Source: Onchidella celtica (Eukaryota > Mollusca > Gastropoda > Systellommatophora > Onchidiidae). From it: a stretch of 64,000 nucleotides of DNA. The DNA lies in the NCBI GenBank assembly GCA_963931925.1, contig OZ007570.1, positions 67,981,714 through 68,045,713 on the forward strand, in the 5' to 3' direction. Made by a program: the position numbers and the translations under genes. Below are positions 12,724 to 24,600 of this stretch, piece by piece (within the stretch, counting starts at the first letter, position 1; every line of letters begins with the position of its first letter). Below the pieces are notes generated by a model that saw only the letters and a program-made list of their open reading frames with translations, ran no database searches and was not told where the DNA came from.

Positions 12724-12871
12724 GATTTACATTTTCATTTCTACTTAGCAACTGTCCCGTTCAATGAACAATGGAATAAATGAATAGAAGCACATGTACA
12801 TGTAATCTGGAGCACATTAGCACGGTAATCGTCAGTTTCCCCACGACACCAATTTTTTTTTTTTTGTAACT
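12724..12871. repeat. Dispersed direct repeat, left copy
   Basis: A stretch of about 140 bp starting gatttacattttcatttcta recurs at 13696-13838 in the same orientation, with very few substitutions, a small indel after caatgaacaatg, and a T-run difference at the 3' end. The 825 bp between the copies include a fragment of the repeat also seen at 9501-9640. Confidence 0.75.
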
Positions 12872-13695
12872 TCTTTATTCTCATACGAGAAATTTACCTT
12901 AGTGTCATTGCAACCCAGTTACAACTGGAGCAGGCACGTCGTCGCCACAGTGCAGCGCCGGTCGGCGGTTTTTTTCCCCGGGGTGTGTGTGGTACGGAAT
13001 GTGTGTGTGTATGTGTGTGTGTGTGTGAAGTGACTGACAGTTGATCCCACTGATGCACGAAGAAAAAAAAGATATGCATCGCATTCATTGGCCTTTTCCG
13101 GGCAACACCGCCCTAAACCCAAACCCTCAAGGACAACTATGCTCGAGCGCGGAACTAGCCCAGGCAGCAACCATACCCAAATCTGACACGTGGGATTGAC
13201 ATCAAGTTTGCACTTAGGAATGGCATCTTTCCTAGGCAGATCCTCTAATTATAACATCGGGCCGACGTCAGTTTGATGTAGGGAATCCGCCCCTACGGAC
13301 TGACTTAGTGATAATGGCTTGGGGGGGGGGGGGTGTCGAATCTCCGCAAGAGCTGGCTTTTTTTTTTGTACCTTTTTTTTGGCTTTTCCCCCCATTGACC
13401 ATCGTTGCTCTGCTCCAGAGTATCAAATTGTGTCTAGAATTTTTTTTTTTTTTTTAAATGACTTATTAGCCAATTTTGTCAGGTGTGAAATCACAGGAAG
13501 TCAGACAGCTAATAAAAATGAACTTCCATGCAAACAAAAAAGTAATAAAACAAAACATGATAAATAGATGAAGCAGAAGGCCCCCAAAATATATTTTTCA
13601 TTAAATACAGGATAGATTTAAGTTACCGTAGAGACAGATGAAATTAATATTCAGTTCATACTGACTAAAAGAAATCATTTACATGTTTAAAATTT

Positions 13696-13838
13696 GATTT
13701 ACATTTTCATTTCTACTTAGCAACTGTCCCGTTCAATGAACAATGAACAGGAATAAATGAATAGAAGCACATGTACATGTAATCTGGAGCACATTAGTAC
13801 GGTAATCGTCAGTTTCCCCACGACATCAATTTTGTAAC
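13696..13838. repeat. Dispersed direct repeat, right copy
   Basis: Right-hand partner of 12724-12871. The high similarity points to a recent duplication, or to two copies of one element whose intervening material was inserted later. Confidence 0.75.
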
Positions 13839-13902
13839 GTCCTTTGGAGAAAAACAAAAATTGGTAATAATTAGCAGTGCTAGGCTTAAAAAAAGAAAAG
13901 AA

Positions 13903-13986
13903 AAAGAAATGCCCTGGCGTGGAATTGAACCCATATAGACTTCGACTGATAACCGCAGATGCTAGTCATTGCGCTACCCGGCTACC
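13903..13986 (-). repeat. tRNA-like SINE head
   Basis: On the minus strand there is an A-box-like ggtagccgggtagcgcaatg and a good B box (gggttcaattcc) with a spacer longer than in a normal type I tRNA. The outer ends do not pair as an acceptor stem, so this is more likely a SINE head or tRNA relic than a functional tRNA gene. Confidence 0.5.
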
Positions 13987-16069
13987 GCAGACCAGGTGGG
14001 CTGGAGGAACTCTTTCATTGTAGACATCACGAAAACAAGACACCCCCCCCCCCCATCTGCGAATAAGATCGAGATCACTAGACTTCGTTATTATATTATT
14101 GTTACTGTATTATTCTAAGGTGCTTCACCCACCCCCCACCCCCTTTTTTTTTTGCAGTTTTTTTTTTAAAGCTTGATGTCGAATTACCGCCTGTTCACCC
14201 AGAAATCTGTGTGCATCCATCCGTTTCACGCTTATACATCAGTGGACAGATGAGTGTTCACATCCAACATCCATGTCCTGCAATCAACCTGAATTTTACA
14301 TGCAATGATACTGAAATGACGGATGGACCGTGAAGTTGACGGACAACGGGCATGGATGTTCGGTGTGAACACTTGCAGGTGATGTATACTTTTTTATCGT
14401 GTGCATTTGGCGGATGAATGAAACTATATAGTTTCCAACTTCGGTTTGATGAAATCTCTTAAGTTTCAATAACCACAATGTTAATTAAAAGAAAAAAAAA
14501 GCTAGAAAAAAAAGTTTAAAATGAGAAATATAATAAAACTACACGAATAATGCAACAAAGAGACCCTTTTTCAGATTTTGAGACATACAGAAATTTAATT
14601 CATACTAGCCAACAAAGTAACATTACAGGGTAAAGGGGTGAATATAGAGAAACAAAGGACACTTAATAAAGGAAGGCAAATATGCAGTATTTGGACACGT
14701 CAAAAGGTGACTCTGAATCAGCAATGTGGATGGACAATTTGTAAATCTCTTGACACCTTCCTGTGTTTACTTCTTGTGGAAGCCTTGAGTAATTAGGATG
14801 AGAATAACGTCTTCCCCTTCAGCATTAGTCTTCATCTCTCACCCACCCCCCTTCCCCTAACCCCATGTGAATTTATTTTTGTATGATATCAGCATACTTT
14901 ATGACACTGACAGTTATGTGAAGGGAACAAAATAATTTCCCTGACATATTCTTCATTCCAAATTGTCATTCCTTTTGGCCTGTTCTCAAAAAAATAAAAA
15001 TCACTGTAAGATTTTTTTTTAATGTCCTGGTTAGAAAGAACAAAGATATACAGTACTTGGGCTAGGCCAGTTTATGCCATAATGCTGTATACCCCAGAAT
15101 ACAATTTTGTAGCCAATGTTTGTTTCACATTTGAACTTCAAACATTTTTACAAACTTCAGTTTTCAGGGACTGACATACAGGGTTATTTTCTATCTCCAG
15201 GCCTTCCAGGTGTAATGTGCCTGCAGAAAGGTGTTTTTGACTATCTCAGACAGTGTAATTCTTAAGACAAACTAACACAAGCCAAAGGTTAACCCTTGGT
15301 GACACAAAGATCTTAGCAAAACAGAGGACCTTAAAAAATCAAGGAAAATAAAAAATTCTAGGACTGGAGGAAAATATCACAGGAATGCTCGTCTTTCTGG
15401 TGTTAAAAAATGGCAGTAACCCAAATGTAAGTGAAAACATTCCACAAAATGATCAAAGTTTACAACATAAAAACATAAGATATGTGTAACTAATTACCCT
15501 GTTGTGACATTTTCCATTATGATCACTTTCACAGTCTCCACTGTAATAACAACTGAGTGTATTAAAGCTGTGAATTTCATCACCTTGCAAGTAAAACAAC
15601 AATTTTATTCAATTCTAAAGCTAGTGACTTTGGTGGACTTTGCAGTGCCTCCTGTGTGGAATGACTTCTCTTCAGAACTAACTGATTTTCCATGGAATAG
15701 TAGAAGAAAGATTTCTTCACCCATAGACAAGATAAGCTGCAACAGAAATAAAAAAGGCTCCTGTACGGTGATAGGTGTGCAACATCACATCAGAGGACCT
15801 TTCTCTAAAAGCTGCTCTTTGCGAGGGAAATATGAAGGACAGATTCTTGAATAGGCAGAATTTGCCAAGAAGTGAGAAAACTTCAGGAAAGTGGATGGAT
15901 GCAGTTTGCTTGGACCCAATCATTAAGTTAATGGTAAGTACCAGTACAACTCACTGAGGTCTGGAAACTGGCGTGAGATCTTAATCTGAACATTCAAGAC
16001 AACAACAAAAGCCAAAGTAAAGCAAAAGTTCAACATGAGATCGAAACAATGTATATACCTGCTAATTGA
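13987..16069. other. Intergenic sequence without a supported gene
   Basis: AT-rich with poly-C and poly-T runs. Open frames here, including one of 116 codons at 15504-15854, have no recognisable motif or matching splice context. Nothing else is supported. Confidence 0.5.
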
Positions 16070-16338
16070 CGAAATATTATAAAACCCACAGAAAAACTGT
16101 GGGGTCGCAGCAATTGGGCAAAAAGAAAAAGTTGTAGGTAGCAATTAATAAAGCCTCACGTACGAAATAATACCCAAACGATACTTGTTGTTTTTTCTTT
16201 TTTTCCTTTGATGAAGGCGCTAGCTGAAATATCCAACATTTTCTGTCTTCTTTTTTAGTTTTGCATTGTATCGTTTGGGTATTATTTCTTACGCGAGGCT
16301 TTGCTACATACAACTTTTTCTTTTTGCCCAATTTTGAT
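16070..16338. repeat. Repeat family A, copy 2 (clear inverted pair)
   Basis: Left arm: hairpin CCACAG-AAAAA-CTGTGG, ggggtcgcagcaattgggca, aaaaagttgtaggtagc, cctcacgtacgaaataatac. Right arm: the same blocks in reverse order and strand (gtatcgtttgggtattattt, gctacatacaactttttctt). Between the arms is caacattttctgtcttct with an A/T-rich run. The two copies face each other and could fold into a long hairpin. Confidence 0.75.
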
Positions 16339-16900
16339 ATACCTGTGAATGTGAATCACATGGACAACAGTACATAAATCAAGTCAGGGAATCACCCAAA
16401 AAACCTAAATGCTGGGATCCACATTAATTTTCATGCTCCAGCTCAGTATAAAGTTTATATTACTAATTTTCTATTCTAAAACTGCTGCATTTTTTTTCTT
16501 GTGTTTTGCTCTCAGACCCAGTGAGCTGAGTGGTTACAAAAGCCTGAGGTCTAATGGTTGGATATTCCTTCAGGAAACAAGTTTGACCCTGTTGGGGATA
16601 TGTGCAGTGATTTCAGAAACTGTACAGGAATAAAATGACTAAGAGAGATGGAAATAAATAGAATGTACAGATTAAACAACACTGTATGTAAGTGACTGTT
16701 TCAGATGTGAAATGCAATAAAGGAATGTACAATGTAAATGCAGATCAGTTTCACCAGTATTTCTGAACATAACTGCACTGCTTGTCTCACCTATGTCATA
16801 GTCAGGTATACATCAAAATGAACTTGTTTTATTGGAACTTTCTGGGATTAGACAAGAATTGAAGACTACAGGGGGAAAAACAAGAGTCATACTCATAGTC

Positions 16901-17425
16901 CCAAAAGTAACTCTCACCTGTATCCCCCTATCTACAGGTTTGGTCCCTCAGCACAAAAGGTAACTCTCACCTGTATCCCCCTATCTACAGGTTTGGTCCC
17001 TCAGCACAAAAAGTAACTCGCACCTGTATCCCCCTATCTACAGGTTTGGTCCCTCAGCACAAAAAGTAACCCTCACCTGTATCCCCCTATCTACAGATTT
17101 GGTCCCTCAGTACAAAAAGTAACTCTCACCTGTATCCCCCTATCTACAGGTTTGGTCCCTCAGCACAAAAGGTAACTCTCACCTATATCCCCCTATCTAC
17201 AGGTTTGGTCCCTCAGCACAAAAAGTAACTCTCATCTATATCCCCCTATCTACAGGTTTGGTCCCTCAGCACAAAAAGTAACTCTCATCTATATCCCCCT
17301 ATCTACAGGTTTGGTCCCTCAGCACAAAAAGTAACTCTCATCTATATCTCCCTGTCTACAGGTTTGGTCCCTCAGCACAAAAAGTAACTCTCATCTATAT
17401 CCCAACTATCTACAAGCTCGGCTCA
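16901..17425. repeat. 53-bp minisatellite, about ten units
   Basis: Nearly identical units of 53 bp, each containing gtaactctcacctgtatccc, ccctatctacag and gtttggtccctcagcac. Two unit subtypes segregate: cacctgtatccc on the left and catctatatccc on the right, so the array grew by local duplication. Diverged units continue to about 17595. Each unit has a pyrimidine-rich stretch ending in CAG and a GTAACT, resembling weak splice sites. It lies downstream of the Bcl-G-like gene. Confidence 0.9.
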
Positions 17426-17595
17426 TCAGCACAGAAATTACATTCACCTAGTTCCCACCTATATACAAGCTTGCTTCATCAGCACGAAAGTACTCTCCCC
17501 TGTTTCCCACCTATCTACATGTACAAGCTTGGTTCATCAGTGCAAAAAGTACTCTTACCTATATCCCACCTATCTACAAGCTGGTTCATCACCTT
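17426..17595. repeat. Decayed units of the same minisatellite
   Basis: Three to four diverged units keep 'cacctatctacaagct' and 'ttcatcagcac' at similar spacing. These look like older units from which the uniform array expanded. Confidence 0.65.
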
Positions 17596-18019
17596 TTTCT
17601 CTGCGAAACAAAAATTGAAAACAGAGCTGCTGCCAGAAGATATTAGACATCACCCTGTCTATGGCAAGAGAGAAGTTGTGAAATTTTCAAACTTTAAAAT
17701 TCATTTTTCTAAATTTCACATTTTTGTGACAACGGTTGTGATTACCTGGTGGTCTTCAGTTAAGAATCTGTCTGGTGTCATAGACATCTCAACTGCAGTG
17801 CCAGCCAGCCTGATAGTGAGAGTGAACTATCACTACCCTTTTTGCTATATATGTATAATTGTTTCCTGTTGACTTGCTTATTGCTTGTCTTTATCACCTG
17901 AGTTGGACCTCGACATGTCCCTGGCTCGATTTCATTGCAAAAAATATCAACATTGAACTACGAATACAAGAAGTCTTATGAGAAAATGGTAGTATTGTAC
18001 AAACTGAACATTCTTATAA

Positions 18020-21000
18020 TGCATACAACATTTATTTGTACATTATGGTTTTCTTCAGCATGAGAACTCTTTATGTACATGCTATGACTGTCGTACATCT
18101 TCTTTTCTGCTATTTTGTTCTATATTCCATTCCATAAAAACATATCAACAGAATGCAACCCTGATAATACAATGTAAATGAAATGGTCATATTCTTTTGA
18201 GCTTCTGGATTTCTCTCCAGAGGAACAAAGTTTAAAAAAGAAGCCACATACACAAGTATACATAAAAAGCAACATAATAATAACGACATAATACTGTTAT
18301 GCAGATAACAACATTCAAGCTTGTTCAATGCAGAGTAATGTATGTTTGTTACAGGAAGTTTTGTTTCATTGCTATTTGCAAACAAATGAAAGCTCAATAG
18401 GTTACAGATACAGAAAATGTACAAAGTATTAAGTAAGTATAATTGTGGGTGCCTGTGAAAATTTAATTCTAACGCTCGGCAAGAAATAAGAAATAAGAAT
18501 TTACAATTCCAGGAATGCATATATGTGAAAATACTATGCATAAAAGTATCAACAGAAGGCCATGGAACATCAACAAATCAAGCAAATTCTCCCTTTATGC
18601 AACATTGTAAATTATGGCAAACTCAATGAATAGCTTTCCTTTGTGAATGAAAATAAAAGTCAAACACCCAGCACGTTTTGCTCACATCAAGTTTTATAAA
18701 TGAACATGGACATGAAGGGACGTAGTAAAGATGAGGATGTTTGAATAAAGTGGTTTGGTACAGATCTGTATGCCCTGCACAGGTTGACAGTCTAACTGGT
18801 ACTGGTACTGGACCAAGAACAACCCAGGCTGATCAAATGCAGTCTATATTTATTCCAACCTCATAGAGATATGAATCCTACAGTGATACAAGGTAATGTG
18901 GTCTTTACAAAGACAGATCTGTTTGGCATCAGTCGGCAGTGTACATTACCTAGGAATAACATATAACAAATAGTAAACTGAGCATAAAATTTAGTCCATA
19001 AAAGATTTGCGACATCATGGTTTGAGTATGGTTGCAGAAGTGTTAGATCAAAAACTGAACGATCAACCATTTGACTGTCACTTAGAAGATAATCCTGAAA
19101 CAAATGTTTCCATACTTCTCTCTTTTTTTACTATATCAATCCAGCTATTTACTGCAGGCACAGGTGACTGGTATTGTCTATAGCCTGACCTGGGAACAAG
19201 AGCTTCACTAAAAAAACAATGTTTAAAACATAAAAAATGTGACTGCCCAGGACCTTAACCTATTTAAGCAATAATATGAGTTTATACAATCAAGTGAAGG
19301 GGCTTTAAAAAAGTGCAAAAAAAACCCACACTAATATGTAAAAACGTGAATTTCTGCCATTAAACTGACTGTCAGAAATTGAAATGCCATCACTGATATC
19401 TTATAGTCTTCTCACAAATTCTGTTGAAACAAGATTAAATTATCAAAGAAACAACAGGCAAGGCAAAAATTTATCACTAATTATACACTGAGAGCACGAC
19501 TTCAATGCAACAAATCTGCATCCATAAGAAATTCCCAAGAAAACACAACAAGAAGTACAAAAAAAACTTGAGGGAAAAAACTGACATTTCCAAGCATTTT
19601 CCACAACATTCAAAGCTGGTCTCACAGAAAGACTCTGCTTCAACAAATTGGCTCCTTCAGTGGTATGGACAAATTTGATACATCTAACAGATTACCATTC
19701 AAGTGGAAACTGATCTAAAACAAATATAATTCGGCGTGACTGTGAAATAATCATTGCTTTAGTACTACTTACTTTCGCCTCCACATCAGTGTGTTTCCAG
19801 AAAATCACTTATAAAGTTTTGGGGTTATACTTTACAGAATGATAGAATAACTTTTTCACACAGTCTAAAGTCAATTCCAGCAAGTGAAATATTTCTATGA
19901 TTTTTGTAGGAATTATAGAATACACTTTCTCATGTCACATTATGTGGTCTTATCCCATTTTTTTTTAATAAAGAAGTGGAGATAGAATTAGAATGAAGGA
20001 TACTGGAGCAATGTAATGTTGCAAACACTGCCACACAACAAGGAATTTAAGATTTGGCCACTCAAGCACACTTGGAATGTTGCCTAAAGCATTCCCTGAT
20101 AAATTCACATTCCTACAACCATACACATATACCGACACATACACTTGGGTCAAGGAAATACATGGACAGAATTATGTATTCTCAATGCACCGTGGCTGAG
20201 CGGTGGGAAGCCAGGGAATAGACGGTCTTTTGTTCTAAATTACATGTATACACGTACATTAAACATCTGTCATTCAGTCACATTTGCAAAAAAGATAATT
20301 TTGCGAATGGACATTCCAAAGTTATGACTAAAACTACTAGAAAATAAACACATCATCTGAACAATGATCTTCTTTAAATGAGGGCAAACTCACCAATGTA
20401 AGAAAATATTACAGTGCAATTTTTACTCCACAGTTGAGAAAACACTAAATGTTCAATATATCAAGTTGTTTGTCACAGGAACTGGATGAGAATAATTCAC
20501 AGTATTATCTAATGTATTGTTTGCACACAATATTGATCTACATGCCCTTCAGCATGCACATCATATAAGAAACAAATTTCTCAAAGTTCAAACATCTTCC
20601 ATAAACTACATAGACCCACTGCTAACATAATAGAATCAGTCCAGTACAATATTTCCACTGAAACTTTTGTCTTCCTAATGTAATGTCCAATCTCCTCCAG
20701 AATTTAACTTACAAGAGTGTTCTTCGCTGATATTAGTCGTATCACTGAATCTGCCAATGGTGTCATTTTCTAACCACATTCATAACAATAGCAAACTCTT
20801 GAAGTGTTGCCAATAAGGAACTAACATGTCAACAACAACAACAACAGAGAACCAAATTATTTAGCTGATACTGATCCTAAACCACACTGAATCCGACACT
20901 TTTATCAGTGACAAACAAATACAGCAAACATCACGACCAAATTGCAGTGGACAATCTCCTCCCTGAGCTTGATACTGACAATTCACTGACTAGATTACAC

Positions 21001-21660
21001 CATTTCTTTTTAACTTAATCATTAGGTAATTTAAATTACATGAAGAGAGTCAAGGTATTAAACAGTGTATTCTAAACGGTTTGTATAAGAGCTATACTAG
21101 CTGGTTATATATATCTGAAAATAAGATTTTCAAGGAACGACACATATCAGTACTATCAAATATTGTAAAAACCATAGAAAATCTGCAGGGTCACAATAGG
21201 GTTTGGAACAAAACTAAAATGTAGCAAGAAAAGATGAAAATGTTTTTTTTATTGTTTGTTCATAATATGGGGCTTGCAACATTTTACTTTTTCTCCTTTT
21301 TTTTTTTTTGGCCACATATTAACCATGTCAGAACTATAGTACAGTTTGATCCAAGTACCCAATCTAATCAATAATCAATTATAACTGATATCTATCAGTC
21401 AAACAATCAATGATGATATCTTCCACAATCATGTGCATTTCTTGCGTGTTGATATATTAGCCACTAGAGATGAGTTAATCTCTTCCTGCATCAGAAATGT
21501 CTTTACCATACCATCTCTTTAGTTTTCCTTGATATGGTCCTTTGATGTGCTGCACGGATATGTTTGATGGATGACATTTCCCAACACTGTCTAACTGTCT
21601 GAGAGGTGCTCATGCAGTATCCAGATGTGTGGATTTTGAAGAGGGGCTCTCTTGTCTTGC
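18020..21660 (-). other. Region 3' of the Bcl-G-like gene; possible long 3' UTR
   Basis: AT-rich with little transposon content apart from a family A copy at 21157-21310. The first minus-strand AATAAA after the stop is at 21248-21253, inside that repeat copy. Others lie near 18848 and 18025. A 3' UTR of about 0.4 kb or up to 3.6 kb is possible. Open frames here (for example 18110-18541) show no protein features I recognise. Confidence 0.3.
21157..21310. repeat. Repeat family A, copy 3 (degenerate)
   Basis: Shows tattgtaaaaaccatagaaa, atctgcagggtcacaatagg and further fragments of the family consensus, clearly older than the copies at 16 and 63 kb. Confidence 0.5.
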
Positions 21661-24600
21661 TCAGTCCAGGTCATAGTCAGACTCACTGCTACTCAACATA
21701 CTGTCCTGTAGATGCATGCAAAATGTCACAAAATAACTAAACAGCAAGAGTTGGGCATGCATATACAACATATTTCAGTAAATGCCATAGAATGAAATTC
21801 TTCATCAAATTAATGTCTCAGATAATATTCTTGTGATGATCCATGCTTGTCTGGATAAGTTCATTAACAATTGCATTGTATTTTGTTTTATTATGGCATA
21901 CGGTGATTCAAATACGTTGTATTTACTTTTCTCATTTGCTTTATTATTCTGTAAGACATAATGCACAGAACTACATGTGACACAATGTATCTCACTTTAC
22001 ACATGAACCATCTCATTTATTTTACAGATGCTTTGTTACAATTCTGGTTGCATCAGTAAGCCTTCATGCTGCACTTCACAGATCATACACACTGCAAAAA
22101 GTTATTTACTATATTTACTATACAAAAAAAAGAAAATAATCTAAGGCAAACCGTGAAGACCTTAATGCAAACCGTGAAGACCTTAATCACCAAATGGTGA
22201 AAAAAATGAAAAATTAATAGTGAAGCAAAATAACAATAAGAGTGAATAGGACTAGTGAGTTTCCTATAAGGTGCTGCTGCTCCAAATTCAGTCAACATAA
22301 CTCATATCTTTAGCCTTTAGCTTTATATCCATTGCCTTGAAGACAAAGTTTTTAACTGAAATTTAATGCCAAAACTAAAAACTATGTTATCAAATTCATT
22401 ATCCAAAGCTGCACATCATTCAAACTCTAGTGTCCACTGATGAACGTGTGTTTTCTATTTTTACTTTAAGTGGGCCTCAAAGCAATTAACACAATTCTGA
22501 TGAGCTTCTCCTCTAAATATGTCTTCAGAAATATCTGAAATCAAAATCAGCCTTGTGTCAATTTTCCAAACTCAATTGCAAAGCAGCAAAACCCTAAAAA
22601 AAAACTCCAAAAAACCCAAATTCATCAGATGCCTACGTGCAGTGCTGGAATTGCCCAAAATGGAAACCTTTTGACATGATTGCTCCAGATTGTCCCAGAA
22701 ATGTCAGACTTACAAATCCTCCCTGATCCATGATCCATGTAGCAAATGTCTCACTGATGTATTGCAGAGTGAACTCCTTGGTCTGGGTGGCAACCTTGGA
22801 GCCTTTCCCCACAGCTGATACCACACCTTTGGCTGTATAGAAGACAAAGGCAAGGTGGTCCCAGCTGAGTTCACTGCCCATGGAGTTCTGTACTGTACTG
22901 CGGAATCTTTGGTAGGCGTCCTGCTGGGCATCTTGCTTGACGAACTCCACTGCCTCGTCAAACTGGAATGTCAGATAACAGTTGTGTGAGTCTGATCAGT
23001 GTATGGTAAGTAAATTCTTTTGTCATTTAACTCAATACAATTCCAACAGCAGGAAAGTGCATGGTGAAGGGAAACAAAATTACATGTGGGAGGAGGACGG
23101 AAAAGAAAAGGAAATTTAATACTGACTCTCAGTGTATATTTTCCTTTCTGGGGGAGGCCAAAATCTACAAACTGATTCAAAGATTTTTAACATGTTTACA
23201 AAATTTGTTCTAGATCTATACAAATCACAATTTAAAATTTAACTGATAAAATTACGTCATATGGCCTTTCTCTGTTACATTTTCAATGATGGACATTTTA
23301 ATTGATCGATCTCTGAGAATGAATCTATTGTTAGGGATCCAAAAATAATGGAATGTGCAAAATGGCCCTTGTCATGCCTACGGATCATTAAACCCAAAAT
23401 GAAACTCAAAACCAGTTAGATTTACATACACTGTTTACAATAGTAATGCTCCCCCGACTCCAAACTACCACCCACTGCATTACTGTTTAACAGTTTATCA
23501 TGTGACACGACTGTCTTTCCGGGCAGCACCTTGTTCAGACAACAGCGTGACTTCTATCCCCCAATACTGTAAAACTGAAATATTTCTGATAGGGACTTAA
23601 AACTAGACTGGCTGGTTTAATCTTCCATGCAGGTATTTCTCTTACAATAAATAGTTTGTCAGAATTTGCTGGTTTTCTGCCACCGCCATGAAACACTGAC
23701 CAGGCTATGTCAAGTTATTGACTTTTGAAAAAGATGAGAGACAAGAGAGCAAATTTTAACAGTTCTCTATTTCAGTCTATCAGTGCAAAAATACAAAAGC
23801 TTGTGGACCAACAATACCTGTTTAGAACTTCTGTCTCCACTCGACCTCAAACATTCAATGATTTCCTTTTCCAGCTCTGACAATGGAGCTGGAGAATAAA
23901 CAATAAATTAAGAGTTAGAATATTTGTACATGTAGTTTCACATTTCATGTATCTGTATATCATAATAATTACAAACTACAAAATTTTACTTTTATAATGT
24001 GCAGCCCAAACTATGCCCTGGCTTACTGAAATGTATGATTTCCTCAGCAACTTGATTCTCAATGATTTCTTCACCATCTTGATACAGACAGGCAATCTTC
24101 TACCTATCTGAAAACATTCAAACTCAAGACTATTCTGTTTAATAATCACATAGTTCAGCATTAATATGTGAATAATCAAAGCGAAGAACACCAAGACAAG
24201 TTGAGAAGGAAAGAGAATGAGTATAAAGAAACACTTACTTGGCTCTACTACAGCCCCATGTGACTCCTGGTCAGACATGGATTGTGAGTACGAGTCAGCC
24301 ATCTCAATCAATCTCTGGGCAATCCTCCCATACATGGCATCTCTGTCTTCTGGTTCTGATTCTACCACAGCCTGCACATCTTCTGGAAAGCCATCGACCA
24401 CATCTAATGAGAAATGAGGAATGCTCCACATGCAGTAACATGTCATAACAAAAAGAGACTTTAAAAAAGAAAATGCACAGAAAATCTGTCTGGGTGTAGC
24501 AGGGCTTTCAACAAAGTTAAAGTATGGCAAACAAACAAAAAAAGAGAAAAGATTATATACGTTAGGCCTACCAAGTCCTAAGTTAGAAACAATCACAAAG

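Noticed and set aside
18110-18541. 143-codon minus-strand frame
   Set aside because: No domain, no splice context, composition of AT-rich non-coding DNA; could at most be in a 3' UTR.
20190-20240. tRNA-like stretch gtggctgagcggtgggaagc
   Set aside because: Resembles an A box, but no B box follows at a suitable distance.
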